Below are positions 13,201 to 27,400 of a stretch of DNA of 64,000 bases, in pieces. Made by a program: the position numbers and the translations under genes. How positions within the stretch are numbered: position 1 is the first letter of the stretch; each line of letters begins with the position of its first letter. The stretch spans positions 3,490,001 through 3,554,000 of the forward strand of contig JAKNDB010000088.1 in NCBI GenBank assembly GCA_024305405.1. The letters run 5' to 3'. This DNA comes from Dirofilaria immitis. Its lineage: Eukaryota > Nematoda > Chromadorea > Rhabditida > Onchocercidae. Under the pieces are notes generated by a model. It did not search any database and was not told the origin of the DNA. It worked only from the letters and a program-made list of their open reading frames with translations.

Positions 13201-16200
13201 CAATGAAAAGAAAAAAGATTTCATGGTGTTTTGAACTTAGTTTAGGTTATCTTTGAAATAAAAAATAAAATTGCATCAAATATCAATGTGTGTCCATATT
13301 TTATTGAACTATCATGATGAAGTAAAATTGATAATTTAAATATCCCAAACTCCTCAGTATTTTAGTTCGCTGTGGTCCATTCATTCTCTCGTTTATAAAT
13401 TTTATACCTGTAATGTTCTTTAGGGTATCTGTTTAAAAAAAATTATTCATTTCTTAACTAAGGAAAAATTTAAAAATGAATTGAAATATAATAATATACG
13501 CTGTTATCCTGACAGTCATTGATAAGACTGTTCGTAAAGCAATTATCGTAGATGATATCCAGGAGATCACACAAATCGCTCAATTCTTTTGGATGATATT
13601 TCAAAAATGGTAATAAAATAATATTTTCTGAGGATCGATGCCGATTTTGTATTTTATTCCATAATCTGAAATTGACTTAATGTTAAATTTGCTAGCTATA
13701 TTCACATTTGATCAGAATATTCTTTTGATAGATATTTTCAGTCATTTCGATCATATTTGAAATGAAATTTTAATTTTAACACAATAGATTCGGTACGCGC
13801 GGAATTTGGTTAAAAACAAACTCGATCATAGGAGCATAGCACTGCGAGATTTCTTCCTCTTGCTTTGTTGTACAGATAAGTGATCTGGCTGTAACCGTAT
13901 GCTTATTTATGCCCAATCATTTTAAAAATAATTAAAAGAATGAATGATAGAGTAGCGTAATAATAAATCAAGGAATTTAGTTGAAATGTATTCAAATGAC
14001 AAAATGAATTCTTCGAAAGTATTATTTAAATTTCCAACTATTCACAGATTAGAATCTAATTTTTAGAAAAATAGAATTTCTTTAAAATTCATTACAATTT
14101 CATAGCGATTTGTTTGATGCATCAAAATTTCGATATTTTTTATACAACTCATTAAAAATCACCAACTTTTGGAAATACTTAAAACATTTTCATCATTGTC
14201 GACTGCTATTTCAATTGTTGAATCTGATTCCGAAAATGGATTTTCTTCCGCTAGAAAATCTCGAGATGTAAAAAACAGTCAAGATTAAAAATTAATTTTA
14301 ATTGAACTAAAATAGAAAGGAAAAATTAAGATGAAATAATACTTCTCATGTTGCTATTGAATTCTTGAAAACTTTTAAATGAATAAAATTAAGACGAACA
14401 ATTTATCTTTCGTTTACTTCTTCCATATATATATATATATATATATATATTTTCTTTACTTGTTTATACAAATCTAAATGACAACAGAAGTGATATCAAA
14501 AGCTTTCATCACTTTTATAATGCATTATTTCAGAATGCGAGCATTGCTAAAAAATGCATCATAATATTTTTCTAGTAAAATGCCTATGCTATCAAAAACG
14601 TTGCAACAACAGCTTGAACAAGCTCAAATGCTTTTCTCATATCAAGCAGTAAACTTTATATCATATAAATATATGCTGATTTATTCTGATTTAATCCAAT
14701 ATGCTGCTTCATAATTGTTCGGGCTGATTCCTAATGTCTTACCGTGGTCCATGTTTTTTCGAGAAGATGTTTGACGATGACTAAAAATTTGTTTCGTTTT
14801 GCTATCAGAAGAACTGAATAAGCCATCAGTTGAATTTGTCTCATTAAATCGTTCAAATGTTTTGTTCGCATTCAGTGCTCTTTGTACTCCATTTCTTGTT
14901 GATGAAGTTGAAGTGGAAGAGTAAAAGTTGACAAAATTATTCTCCACTGTCAAATATCCTTGAATCAAAGGTTTCGTATTGGAGTTTGATTAAATTCAAA
15001 CAAAAATAGATGTTACATTAATATAAATCACATAAAATTTGCAAAATTTAGTAATGCTTATTTCTGGATTTCATCTGAACTGGAAAATAATATTTTAAGC
15101 CATATCCATTCTCAAAGATAGTTTGCTTAGTTCTATGCTGAATCATCTATTTAGAAATTACAATATCAAATGCATTCGATCCTCATCTTCATAACTCTTA
15201 TAAATGGATGGCGATTAAATATATGCACATACTCCTTCTTAATATCTTATCTTCTGCATATCAGATGAGGAAGTTTTATTTGAAATGAGAATGAAATCTT
15301 GCAGATTTAAAGATCAAAACTTTAAAATTTCAAGTAAGTTTAAGTAGAACTTTTTATGTCCAATATAATTCGGTGAAACAAATTTATGATATATGGAGTA
15401 AGTTTTTTTAAAAAATTCTGTCATTTTTCAGAATTTTTCTTAAAACGAGCATAAATTTTCATATTACTGACCATTCCCTTCTTCATCAAGCACTGGAAGT
15501 GCAGCCGGCAGCTCGTTCAATATATATTCTGAAAATGAAGGCAGTAATAATTAATTCATAAATATCCCATCAAACTTATTGTTCTTAAGTTGCACTAAAT
15601 AAATTTGTTCTGAAATTTGGAAATTTTTAAACCCTTTAATTTAGAATTATTTTATGTAAATTTTCATTTCGATTCAATTATCCAAAAATCTGACCTATAA
15701 TTTATTTTTTAACAAACTTATTGCACAATAATTACTTCGTTTTAGATTGTCATTCCATCAAAACTATCATAATATTATTCGACAAGTGTTATTCCAACTT
15801 ATTTCTGCATAGTAATTAAATTGAAATGGATTTAGTGCCAAATTATGACATATTTGCAAAATTTACGAAAGAAATCTCAGAAAAATGATGAAAAAGAAAT
15901 ATTACCAAAATGTTTATCCAAATTTGCATAAATATATGCATATGGCAAACATGCAAAATTAGTTAAAAATGAAGTTTATTAAAATGTAAACTTTTTCTTT
16001 TACTTTTAGCTTTCAACTCTTTTTTGAAAGATTTTCACCAAAAAAAAATAAAAACTGTGTTTACAGAAATTACAACATTCTATCCATCAAATTATTTGGT
16101 TGAATTACTCTTTTCCAGCAAGAAAAAATTTTGAAATGAACAAAGAAACTTTTGTTTTAAATCATTAATTTTGTAATGACAAATCTGTCTTTATTTTAGA

Positions 16201-19200
16201 ATTTTTTTAAAAATTTTCGAATTAAAAAATTCTTATTAGTTCCTTCTATTTTTATTAATCAAATGATAAGGTATACTTTTTCCAGCTTTTTCGGTGAATT
16301 CGCCAGTAGCATTGATTACTGCGATATATTTTGCCGATTGCTCTACCAACTCTATAATATATTTCTGCGTCAACAATATTTTATGTGTTCACTGATAATT
16401 TAATAACTATTGGAATAAATCAGTATTTATACTAACCCTAAAATCCAACTTAAAAGTTGTGAAAATTTCAAAAAAGAAAAAACAGCCAACCCTTCTCAAG
16501 GGCACATCCGAATGAAGTAATTGCATTGACAAAAATATGAACAGCGGAATTTTTGCATTTCGATCGCACGTCAGGTAATATACAATTGAAAAACATAGGT
16601 ATTCCAATACATCTACCTGGTCCATAGGCAGAAAATGGAATATCCTGAATATGCTGCCAGCAATGTTGATTTGACAATAATGTACTGAAATTTGAGATTT
16701 CACAATGTTCTCTTCCAAAAATATCATTTAATTTCAAATTAATTGACTAACTTCACAGATTACTATTTTTTATTAAAAGAAGACAATACTTAATATTTAA
16801 ATTTGATAAATAAGGTTAAGTTTAGTGGAAAAATTAACTGTTCTTGTTCTTCTTTTGAAAAACGAATAATTATTTTAATTAGTTTTAAAAAATCCTAGCA
16901 CTTCTTATCTAATTAGACAAATGTAATATCAATAAAAACTTTTTATGAAACTATCAAAAGATTTAAATAAATAAAGCAATGAAATAATTGAAAAAATGTT
17001 TTTCCATTAGACATTAACTATGATTTGCCTAATCCATTTGATTTTTTTTTGCTGCTTTGATTTGATTTTAAAAGAAAATTTTTTTGAAAATTGAAAAATT
17101 ACTTTCGGATACAATCAAACTTATCGAAAGCAATTTTGGCTCTATCTCCACAATAGTAGCGCATATGGCGTTGTATGAATATTATAAGTTCGTTATGTTT
17201 GCATTTTTCAAGCACTTCAGATGTCATGCATAATGATTGACTGTCAAAATAAGCACTGCACAGAAACAATACTGATTCTCGGGAATAGAACGGAATCTGC
17301 AACGAAATAATTAAATTAAACCAGATGCAGAAATATACTGCAGTGATTTCTGCAAAATTAAATAAATTTTTAAAAGGTTTGTTGTAATTCGTTTAAAAAA
17401 ATAATAAAAGTCGAAAAATAGAATTAGTAACAGATAATTTCAGATTAAATTGTTAGATTATAAATATATAGCTTACTATTTATATATTTAATGTGTATTT
17501 TTAAATTTTTATACAAAAAACTGTGATGAAAGAAAATGATTGAATGGGAACTAAAGAATTAAATAATCTCAATGTAAACGAAAACAAATACTATTTATGT
17601 TATTTATCAGCTTATCTAATTAAGTTGAAATATACCGCAGCAAGCTATATCAGATTGAATTAAATGATGTGCAACAACTAAATAAATTAAGTCAATACAT
17701 ATTTGAATTTGTAATTCTTATTAAAGTCCTTAGCATTCTTTTCTTAAAATAGTTATTTATTTTTTTAATTTTGAAAAATTTTTGATAAATATACTAATTC
17801 TGTTTTTTCTTGACAGTTTATTTTTTCATTGGAAAATAAGAGAATAGATTACAATTATTTAGTTAAAAATAAAATAGGAGCTTGAATAATTAAATTCACA
17901 GTAGTAATTTTGTGAACAAGAATTTTGAAAAAGTATAATTATTATAATAATTTGATTCCAATCTTTCATTTTAATTCTTTGCCATAAAAATGATACAAAT
18001 TGAATAAAAGTATATGATTGGAAATTTTATACTGCTTTGCTCTGTTTATTTAATTTTTGCTATCACTCTTTAAAATAAATTAATTCTGTTCTTTTTATTT
18101 CATTTCTTTGAAATTCATTTAAATATTACCGGATATACAAGATTAGATGCATGACCTTCTTGGACTCGTATCATCTCCCATAAGTCGAGCCATGGTCTCA
18201 AGCATCGTCCAAGTTTAATATGATCTGATTCCAGATTACATTGCGCTGATATTGTGATTGCTATAAATAAAAACCTATTATATATCATATTTTAGCAAAA
18301 CAATTAAGCAACTGATAAGAATGTATATAATATTTGCCACGACAAAAAATCCTGGATTTCCCAACGCATATCACTTTGCCATCAAAATTTGTAAGAGTAT
18401 AAGAGAAAGACAATTTTTGTTTATTTCAAAAAAGTATGCGAATTCTATTGATAATTAAGTTGTTATTGTGATTTTAATCTTAATATCATATTGATTATTC
18501 TGTATTCTTTTATTATCATTACTGCTAAATTGTTAATGCTACTGTAATGCAAAAACACTTTCTTGCTCTTTATCATTTTTCAAATATTTTTTCTTAAATA
18601 CTAATTAAATTTTTTCATAATTTTAAGCAATTTCTTCTCGAAAAATTTAGCAGAAGTTTTTGCAAATATTATGTCGCAATATTTATTGCTTTAATGAAAT
18701 TTCCAAGCCAATTTCATAGAAAGATGACGCTCTTTCCTAATTTAAGATCACTGATTTAGATCTTCACTTAATTTTATTTATAAATTTTGACGAAGATTTG
18801 AAGAGTCTACTATTATGTGAATATGAATGTCTAAAATACTATTATGTTTTTCTGAATTTGAATGTCTAAAGTCTTCCTCAAATCAAAGGTCAGCATAATA
18901 AGCTGATGTAATAATTATTATCGAACATGTTCTAGATTTTGAAATAATGATTAGGGTAGTATTGAACATAACTAAATTTAGAAAAAATTATTGTTATCGT
19001 AACTTTTAAAATTCATTGGATTCCGCCCAAATTATTAAACTCTCGATTAGGTGATCCATACATAAAATGAAATGATGGTGATTCATACATAGCTTATTCA
19101 TTTGTTCATTCTTTGATATCATAATGCTTTTATTGAATATTTAGCAAATGATTATTGCTTTGCAATAAATTCTCGTATTATACAAAAATCTACCTGTGAC

Positions 19201-20315
19201 AATACTATACAAAAATTTATCTGTGACAATATTATACAAAAATCTACCTGTGGCAATATTATACAAAAATCTACCTGTGACAATATAGATCATTTATTAT
19301 CTTATACAAAACAATAGCATATATTAACTTTTATTTGAGCATTTTAAAATCATTAATCATTTCCTCTATTGGGATAAAAAATTTTAATGAAAAAGTATTG
19401 CATTAAATTTGTAAGTTAATAAGATATTTGTGTCATGACAAATATTGTAAAATTGGAGAATAAATAAAGAAAAGGACAGTTATTGATAAATCTGGAAAGA
19501 TGGAGGATAATGAAATTCTTCAATGGATGTTACTATTGCTAAAGAAAAAAATTGAAAAATAGGACAAGCGTTACACAATATTTCGACGCTATAGGATAAT
19601 TTATATTTCGATAAATTATTGCACAGTTACATTGTTCTGCTTTTTTCATCATTTGATTATCTCGGAAGGAATTTAAAGGATTCCAAATTGAAGAAGTTGC
19701 TGAATCTAATTTATGGTAAATCATCAACAAACTTTATATTTATCTTGCAATTATAAAAAAATAAACAACTATGGAAGCATATTCAAAACTAAAAAAAACG
19801 CAGCTTTCCTAACATTATTATGCTACACCTCATATTTTTTACTTCTAATTTTGCAATCTGAATCATTTTCCTTTTACTTCGAAGTTTCAGTTTTCTCTTA
19901 CATTGTTTTACTTTTTTTTCGAAACAAAAATTTAATAGACAAATAGCTCTCTCGTCAGCTATTATCAATTATAGATAATATAATCTATTCCTCGGTAAAA
20001 GATCAGCTTGAATTTTCTGATTAAAACAATCAGAATTTTTTTATGAAAAAATAAAAAAAATTGAAACATTATTCGGAAAAAATACTTTCCATTGCTTATA
20101 TATCATTGAAATTGTTATTTCGAATTATTTAAATATTGAATGATTAAATTTTATTCAGTATCAATTGATACTAAAACGAATATCATTAACATTCTTTTTA
20201 AACGACGTTCATTAAAGTAACAAATAGTAAAGAAAATTAAGAACTTACTTCGACTGAAGGCCCATTGAGTAATCAGTACCGCAAACAGCATCAATATTAA
20301 CAATTTTCGCATCAT
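10285..20315 (-). CDS. Secreted protein with three 12-cysteine domains (CPG4/DUF19-like)
   Basis: Sixteen exons, 5' to 3': 20315-20249, 18260-18130, 17296-17103, 16684-16491, 16351-16277, 15528-15472, 14958-14743, 14250-14179, 13888-13822, 13665-13500, 12815-12709, 12158-11968, 11705-11456, 11109-10990, 10747-10592, 10452-10285. They total 2,231 bases, one short of 744 codons; the missing base falls in the T5 run at 11552-11556. Residues 1-22 (MMRKLLILMLFAVLITQWAF) are a signal peptide. Three repeats follow, each with 12 cysteines at matching positions; shared landmarks are C-x10/11-C, then FFNC (YYNC in repeat 3), and a closing FGC (YGC in repeat 3). A Ser/Thr/Asn-rich linker with N-glycosylation sequons separates repeats 1 and 2. 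An acidic NNSGRF stretch before repeat 3 could carry a glycosaminoglycan. The pattern suggests nematode chondroitin-proteoglycan-4 or DUF19-type secreted proteins, but I cannot confirm the family. The intron after 12709 begins GC. An 18-base choice of exon 8 donor (14179 or 14167) is open. Confidence 0.8.
12708..12709 (-). other. Candidate GC splice donor
   Basis: Exon 11 of the 12-cysteine-domain gene ends AACGAAAAAAG and the intron would begin GCACTAA. Without splicing, the frame stops two codons later at TAA. Splicing to the acceptor after 12159 restores frame and rebuilds the cysteine pattern seen in repeats 1 and 3. No in-frame GT donor is available. Confidence 0.5.
14425..14451. repeat. 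AT dinucleotide microsatellite
   Basis: Uninterrupted AT repeat inside the intron between exons 7 and 8 of the 12-cysteine-domain gene. Confidence 0.9.
19177..19286. repeat. About 27-bp tandem repeat, four copies
   Basis: Four copies of a 27-28 bp unit built on TATACAAAAATCTACCTG, with one or two substitutions between copies. It lies within intron 1 of the 12-cysteine-domain gene. Confidence 0.85.
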
Positions 20316-23159
20316 TGAGACAAATATTTTATAAAATATGCTATACCAAATAACTGATAGATTTTAGAATAAAAGCTTATTTACAAATTACAACCCTGAT
20401 AAGAGAACAATTAAATCTTTGCAGAGTTGTTTACTTGTGAAACTTTTAAAATTAGCAATTCTACAGCAACAGATATATAGAATAGCAGCGAGGATAAATA
20501 AATGATTAAATTCAGAATTAAATCAAAAGAATAATCGAAATCAGAACTTCTACTTAGCAGTAAAATAAGTTGAATAAATTATATTTACTTAAGTTTGATT
20601 GCTATCATAATCAGATGAAAATAATAAAATCGTTTCTTATCTGAATATTAAAGGCGAAGAAGAGATATCACAACAGCTCGTGTTCGACGAAACGATGATT
20701 TTTATCAGGGAAATGGAATGGTGATTATAGTGCAGCACCAGTAATGTATGTTATAACTGCAATTGTGTTATTCGATGCCATTGTCGTCTCCTGATTGGAG
20801 TGATGATTATCCTGAATTTCTTGTATTCTTTCGATGAACATCAAATTCTGTTGTTTATTGTGATTGTTAATCACGCCCTATCTAATGTAGTACTATTCAG
20901 TATTGTGAACTTTTAGAAGCTAATGAGACAAATAATAACAACCAAGTGAAAATTCACTGAATAACTATCAATGGATTAATAGATCAATGTACGGAAGATC
21001 AAAGGTTAGATCTTGTTCACCCCTTTGCGTTCAATAATTTGTTATTAATACTTGAAATCGCAAAATTTTGCATTTCACATCAAACCTTTAACATGTGATT
21101 TTTTTGATCATCAGTTAAAATGTGGATGTTCATTCATACACAAAGAAATATCACTATCCATTATACATACACTTTGACCTCTATCAGCGCCCTTTTTTTG
21201 CTTTTACCAATTTCCTGTTGTTCTATTAACTATTTCAATAGTCAGGGTTTTCGCAAATCAAATAATCAATTTGAAAAAAGTGACCCAACGATTAGTTCGA
21301 TAAAGTCTCGAGATTAAATCATTCATATTATTTCTCCATATATCTTATTTCATCTGTTAATCTTAAAATGAAAAACACTCATAAAAATTTATGTAATCAA
21401 AAGAATGTAATATGTTTCAAATTTACATTATCTTTTATAAATGCAGGAGTAATATTAATAATAAGAATGATTTAAAAATATACTATTAAATATCAATCAA
21501 ATGAATTTTATATTAATATCGCTAACAAAATGCAAAAATGGGTTAATTAAAGTCGATTGGTTATAATGAACAAATAATAGTTTCTTCTGAAAGTTTCTTA
21601 TTGTAAGCAATAAATAATCGCAGATCGTTTAATCAGAAAGCATAAATGATTAGTGAATCACGAAACAGACGAGAAGAACTTAAAAACATTACATTATTTG
21701 CTGTATTTTCATCGGTCAACAAAGCTTTTAATAAAACTTCCAGTTAAATGTTCTACTTCCCTATCCTGCTATTTGTTCTTTTTTCGTCTCTTGCCTTATT
21801 CAAATTAATTGATAATGATTTTTTTAATCTAAAAATTTAATATATTGAAAATTCGCTAATATATGATAATTGAAGAGAATATAGCTCTGTATAGCGACGT
21901 TGTAGAGAGAAATGTTATCATTATGATAACTAACGCTGTAATCCATCAAACTTGCTAGTATTTGTTCATCTCATCGTCGTACTACTTCAAGATATCGAAT
22001 ATATCGACATTCGCTAAATGTCATATTGACAATATGCAAAATGAATTACTAAATTGACAACAATTAGAATTATCAGTGATAAACATATTGGAAGACACAA
22101 ACAATTTTGCTACCATATCGCTATTATTATAGCATTACCATCGATTTATTCGCTCAATACTGTACATTATATTTTATCGATTATATAATATTAACTTATA
22201 TTTGAACATTAGTAGATAATTAAATAGGATAGTGTTGAGCAAATAAACATCCATATTGAATTGTTTATTTATTTATCTCCTTTACCTTTTATTTATATTT
22301 TTATTCCTTTGTTAATTTTTGTTTTTTTTTTTTTGCATGTATTTATTTATTAGTATTTCACCATTATTTTGTGTTATTAAAAATAAAAAAAATTGCCTTT
22401 ATTTGACTTTTCATGATGATTTAATTCTTCAGTTTGTTTATTTAATTAATTGACAGTTTAATCTATAAAATAAGCAAATTTGTTTGGCAATCAGTATCGT
22501 CGATCTTTTTTTTAGAAGTTATCTTTGCTAAATGAACAAGCAATTCCTACTAATATTTAGATAAAATTACAATAATTATTAAAGTTATGCAAATTTGATT
22601 TTGAAAGATTAAGATTTGGATGATTTGAAAAAATAAAATCACAAATAAATATAGAAATATATAAGCAATTAATATTATTAAACCATTTGAAGGAAGATTG
22701 TCATTCAGATGAATGTCATTTGATGTTCATACTGATTGACTGTTGATGTTAATGATTTCGGCATCTTAGTAATTCATATTAGTAAAAATGAGTATAAAAA
22801 CGCTGCCCAATGGATTTTTGTATTTGTTCAAGCTTGGGCATCCAATAAATCAGAACAAATGACATGACACATAAAAATTTGTTAACAAATTTTGACCAAT
22901 GAATTTAACCTCATTTACATCTAGATTTATGCAATATTATTTAAAGATTTTTGACATCATTCCTTGCATCCTCTTAAAATGAAAATTATTGCGCCAAAAA
23001 TGCCCTCCTTAATGGAAATTTTCAAAATATCAAAATTTCATGATTGCGAGAATTTTGAAAATTGCACACACAAAACAAAAAGTGTGTGTAAAATTTTGAA
23101 AGAGAATGAATGACGAGTAAACGCGAATTTCAGATGCTACTTGAAAAGTCCGTCAAAGT
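20316..23159. other. Intergenic region between divergent genes
   Basis: This separates the signal-peptide exon of the minus-strand secreted-protein gene from the plus-strand WD gene. I see no coding exon. It should hold the upstream regulatory sequence of the secreted-protein gene, but no motif is clear enough to call. The 65-codon open frame at 21120-21317 has no supporting context. Confidence 0.45.
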
Positions 23160-24050
23160 TATACCACTCTCGACTTCCAACTCAGGCCTGGCTAGCTCGA
23201 ATGTGATTATTATAGGATAATTACAAGATTCAGATGTTTCAATGACTGTTTACCTTAAATTCTAAATATGTCATAAAAAACGAAGTATACGTCGTTGGGA
23301 TGGTGTAGTGGAATACTCATGCACTACAGTAAGTCGTCGATAGGTTCAACTCCGCAGCTGGACCAGACAATGATGTTCTTATAGTTCAGCATAGTCCATC
23401 AGGACGATGCTGATAAATTCGCCCTATCTGAGTCTTTACGTCCGGGACATTGCGGGATGATTATGTGATGAGGAAGATGAGGGAATAGGGTTAATCATAG
23501 CTTCAAAAAGCATGTTGGATTTATACAATAGCAGAAAGTCCAAAAAATCTACTGGCCAAACAAGAAGTATAGGTAACAAATTCTTTGAGCCGTAATTGAT
23601 ACAAGATGAAGTTGCGGACTCTGCTCTATTTGTCAAGCACAAAAAGGAGATTACCTATAATTCCTGGACTATGGTATCGGTCTTCAGTCATCCTGAGTTT
23701 ATGATCTTTATCTCCCCTGCTCTTATCAGACTTTAAGACTTTGTTGGGAGGTTGCGGGGATAGAACGATTTCTGGACATTATTTGCACATCGCTTTTCTG
23801 CGATTTTCAAAACTTCTTCAGCTTGCTTCAGATACCCGAGAACATGTTCACGTTGCTGCCACCGTTTGTACATCCGCAGTCAAATGAAACGACTTTAAAT
23901 CTCTATGATGAACACTCTGCGTCGATGTTTGCGATGAACGCAAAGATTTAAGGCCGCGTTTTGTTCACTACTAATCGCGGGCCGCGTTTGGACTATGTTG
24001 TAGTTGACTGACGTCTGATTCTGCATTGTTCGAGTGTTTGTATTGTTTTT
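23160..24050 (+). mobile_element. Candidate tRNA-derived SINE or other interspersed repeat
   Basis: This block is visibly less AT-rich than its flanks. Near its left end TGGTGTAGTGG (23301-23311) fits the RNA polymerase III A box. GGTTCAACTCC (23343-23353) fits the B box, about 30 bases later, which is normal tRNA spacing. The flanking arms do not fold into a clean cloverleaf: acceptor and T stems pair poorly. A functional tRNA is therefore unlikely and a tRNA-derived element or decayed tRNA is more plausible. The body after the B box has no convincing reading frame and ends near a T-rich stretch at about 24045. Element boundaries are my estimate from composition. Confidence 0.35.
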
Positions 24051-24425
24051 AGTTGACATAAGACTAAAATAGTAGGGCTGTAGTTGCGATATATGAACTC
24101 CAGGATATTAATTTGGCCATTAATTAAAGGATGAAAAAGCAGTATAACAAGAGTGTTAAAATTATAATCGAAAAAATTCACGAAGAGAATTAAATTTTTT
24201 AATTGGTACAAAATTCATATTTTTACTGAGGGATTTTTTATTTTAATAATTTTAAATAGAATATTTTGTGTTCATGCAGAATTAATTAATTGCTTAATTA
24301 AGCTAAAGAATATGTATGCAATCAATATATGATGAATAACATGTAATTAGATTTTATAGAAAATTTTTTCCGCGCATAACAACTAATTATAGAAACATAA
24401 TTTCAGCACGCAGGCATTGAAGTTA

Positions 24426-27400
24426 ATGTTTTACGGTTTTGGACAAATGGTTGCAACATCATCAGCGAATTCTTCATCACTTGCATCTACTACCAATGCA
24501 CAGCAAACATTACAGCAACAAATAACGACGAGTCATCATCAAATTGCTAGTTCAACTACAACATGTTAGTATATTATTAATATATATATATATTACTAAC
24601 ATCATCGGTGTCATTATTTACCTTTGTAAGATTTCGAATGTTTTAGACTAGATTTTGATGTTTTACTGCCGGAGTTCCAAATCTAAATTAGTTGATAGTA
24701 CTAATGATTATCATCATTATCACATTTATGATGAATCCTATCTGTTGCAGTATCAAAGAATGTGTTCTACTGCTTTTTATGCTTCGAAATAACTAAATTA
24801 TCCAAGCTTGAAGTAATGATAAAAACTAATACGGAAAGTCGCTGAAGCTAACTGTTGAAACTTTTTGATATAAAAGAGATTAGCTAAATATTCAATTATC
24901 CATGAATAACGTATGAGGATCCATTTATTGCCAGTAACATCCCGTTAATAAAAGTGGCTTTCAGATTAATATAAGAAATTTAAGTCCGTTTTTAAGTTTG
25001 TTCTTACACGATGCGCATTCTTTTTGAGAAGGAACAAAATATGCATTCTCAATGCGCCCTGTATGTTAGAGCATATTAAAATTAGAAAAAAAAGATTATG
25101 CGCTATGGCTTTAACATTCTAAATTCTTACATTTATCGTCAGTCAAACCTTAGTTTCATCTCTTCTGCAGTCTTCCCAAAAAGATTTTTTTTTAAATTCA
25201 CATGTTTTATGTGCATCTTAAAGTCTCTTTCTCTCCTTTGTAACTCAAACTATAAATAATTTTGTTGCAAATAAGTTATATATTGGTGATTATGACGAGA
25301 ATAGCATTGAAATTTTTAATGACAAAATGTCTTGCAATTATTTTTTCAGCATTAGCAACAAATACCGCTATATCTCGGCCGTCAGGACCAAGCAGTATTG
25401 AAAGTGTTCCTCCTCCAACACCAACGATTGCAGCGTCAGTTCCTCCTGCTCCACCGAAGCGTCGCCAAATTTATCGTTTCACTTCAAGTCGACCACTTTT
25501 TGCGGCTGGTTGGTCCAATAAAACGGATTCAGAGGGCGGTGGCGCATTGCTGTTGGTAGTGTTGTAGAAGATAAACCTCATAATAATAGGGTTTGAATTG
25601 AATTTTTTATTTGTTTCATTCTGCGTTAATAGTGTTTAAATTTAAGTATTCGTGGCGTAGAATTTTCTGTATAGTAGAATTTTGTTTTGCAATTCTGTGC
25701 ACATAGTAATAAATGTGCACAAAATTGAAAGTTTATAGCAAAGAAAGAAGTTGGACAGCTGGATATCTTTCAACAAAAATGAAATTGCTATAAACTGAAT
25801 GTAGAATAAAGTTGTCGTTAGAGTAAAGATTAGTAGGAATAGATAAACTTCAAGTAATGTCAAGAACGAAGATGAACCGGAAAATGATGGATTTAGAAAA
25901 AGGAAGGATAAGTTGAGGGAATCATTTTCTAGATCTCGTTTTGTATGAATTCAGGAGAAAAATTTTAACCTCCTATATAAAACAATGGATTATACAAAAG
26001 ATGGCTAATGTATTATGAAAAAAAAGGAAATTGTGAACAAGTGATAAAATAGGATGACAAGGAAATTAAAATAAAAATATCTTACCTGATTAGCAATTTT
26101 TAAAAATTTTTATTGCATATTTCAAAACCAAATATGTTATTTATTTAACGAACAAAAAGAGCATGTTTATTTAACACTGTGATGATGCTTTAAGATTTAC
26201 GTAAAAACTTCTCATTTTTATATTTGTTTTCGAAATATGTACTAAATTAAAACCTAAACATATGTGCTAAATTAAGTGCCTAAACATTATTTAAATATTT
26301 AATTTAATACATATTTTTCTAGCCAAACACAGCTTGTTTCTATTGTAAAAGGAAGCCCAAAAACCGGGTTATAAAATTATTTTGTTTTGTTAGATCTTGA
26401 TTAAATTATGTAAGAGTGTAAGAACTTGTAAACTTGAGATAATAAGCATATCTTACTTTATAATTCTTTTCGTTTTCCGTTGTCGTGTTTTGTATTAATT
26501 TCTCCAAATTTTCTTCTTTTAAAATAGGAAATCTAAATCTTATCGGCTTGTTTTGTACAACTGTTTAATTTTTTTTTCTTTTTTTTGTTTTCATTTTTAA
26601 TGTTTCTATAGGTATCAGTCATACAACTGGATGAACAGCAAGGTGAGCTTGTGGAGAGACTTTCATTCGAACATACGTTCCCCGAATTGTATTCAATGGA
26701 TTCCAGATATGGTTTATTTTGTACTTGAAATTTTTAAGAATTTTAATAAAACATTTAATAAAACGATTTTAATAAAAGATTTAATATACCTTCAAAGAAT
26801 TATCTGTTCGGAGAGGAAATAAAGCTTTCTAGTTCTGATTATCACTATTTATTTACATATTGTACTTCTCAGATGGATTCCTATCCTGATCTACTGGCAA
26901 CCAGTGGAGAATGCTTGAAAATTTATCGGGTAGAATCAAATTCTGTTATGATGGAATGCATCTTAAATAATGTATGTTATTGCATTAATATTATTTGTGT
27001 TGATCTCGCTAATAATTTATCGTAGAAATCGATGTTTTTGAAAGCTGAATTTGAGAATTTACTTGAAAATAGGAGAGTTTATTTGAAAATAAGTGAGTCT
27101 GAAGTAGTCAAGTCAATATTTGTTGCTTTTTTCAGTAACATTTATGTCGTAGCATGCAGTCATATTAATAGTCACTTGTGACAGAATACAGAATATTTGA
27201 AGTTATATTTATTAAAATTATAGAAACAAGCATCAAATTATTCTGGACCGTTAACGAATTTCGATTGGAATGATGTTGATCCAACCTTAATTGGTACTTC
27301 TTCAATCGATATGAGTTGTACCATATGGCAGCTTGAGGTGAGAGGATTAAAAATTTAGGATCTTAGAATTTTACGATTATTTTAGCAATTTTAATTTCAG

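Noticed and set aside
13330..13435. Open minus-strand segment after a good acceptor (AAACAG), considered as an exon of the 12-cysteine-domain gene
   Set aside because: In the required phase it stops after two codons, and joining 13500 directly to 12815 reproduces the cysteine spacing of the other repeats.
16407..16737. Two overlapping minus-strand frames read as separate proteins
   Set aside because: Only the segment 16684-16491 in one frame fits the exon chain; the other frame is a shadow.
23295..23367. Functional tRNA gene
   Set aside because: A and B boxes fit, but the acceptor and T stems do not pair well.
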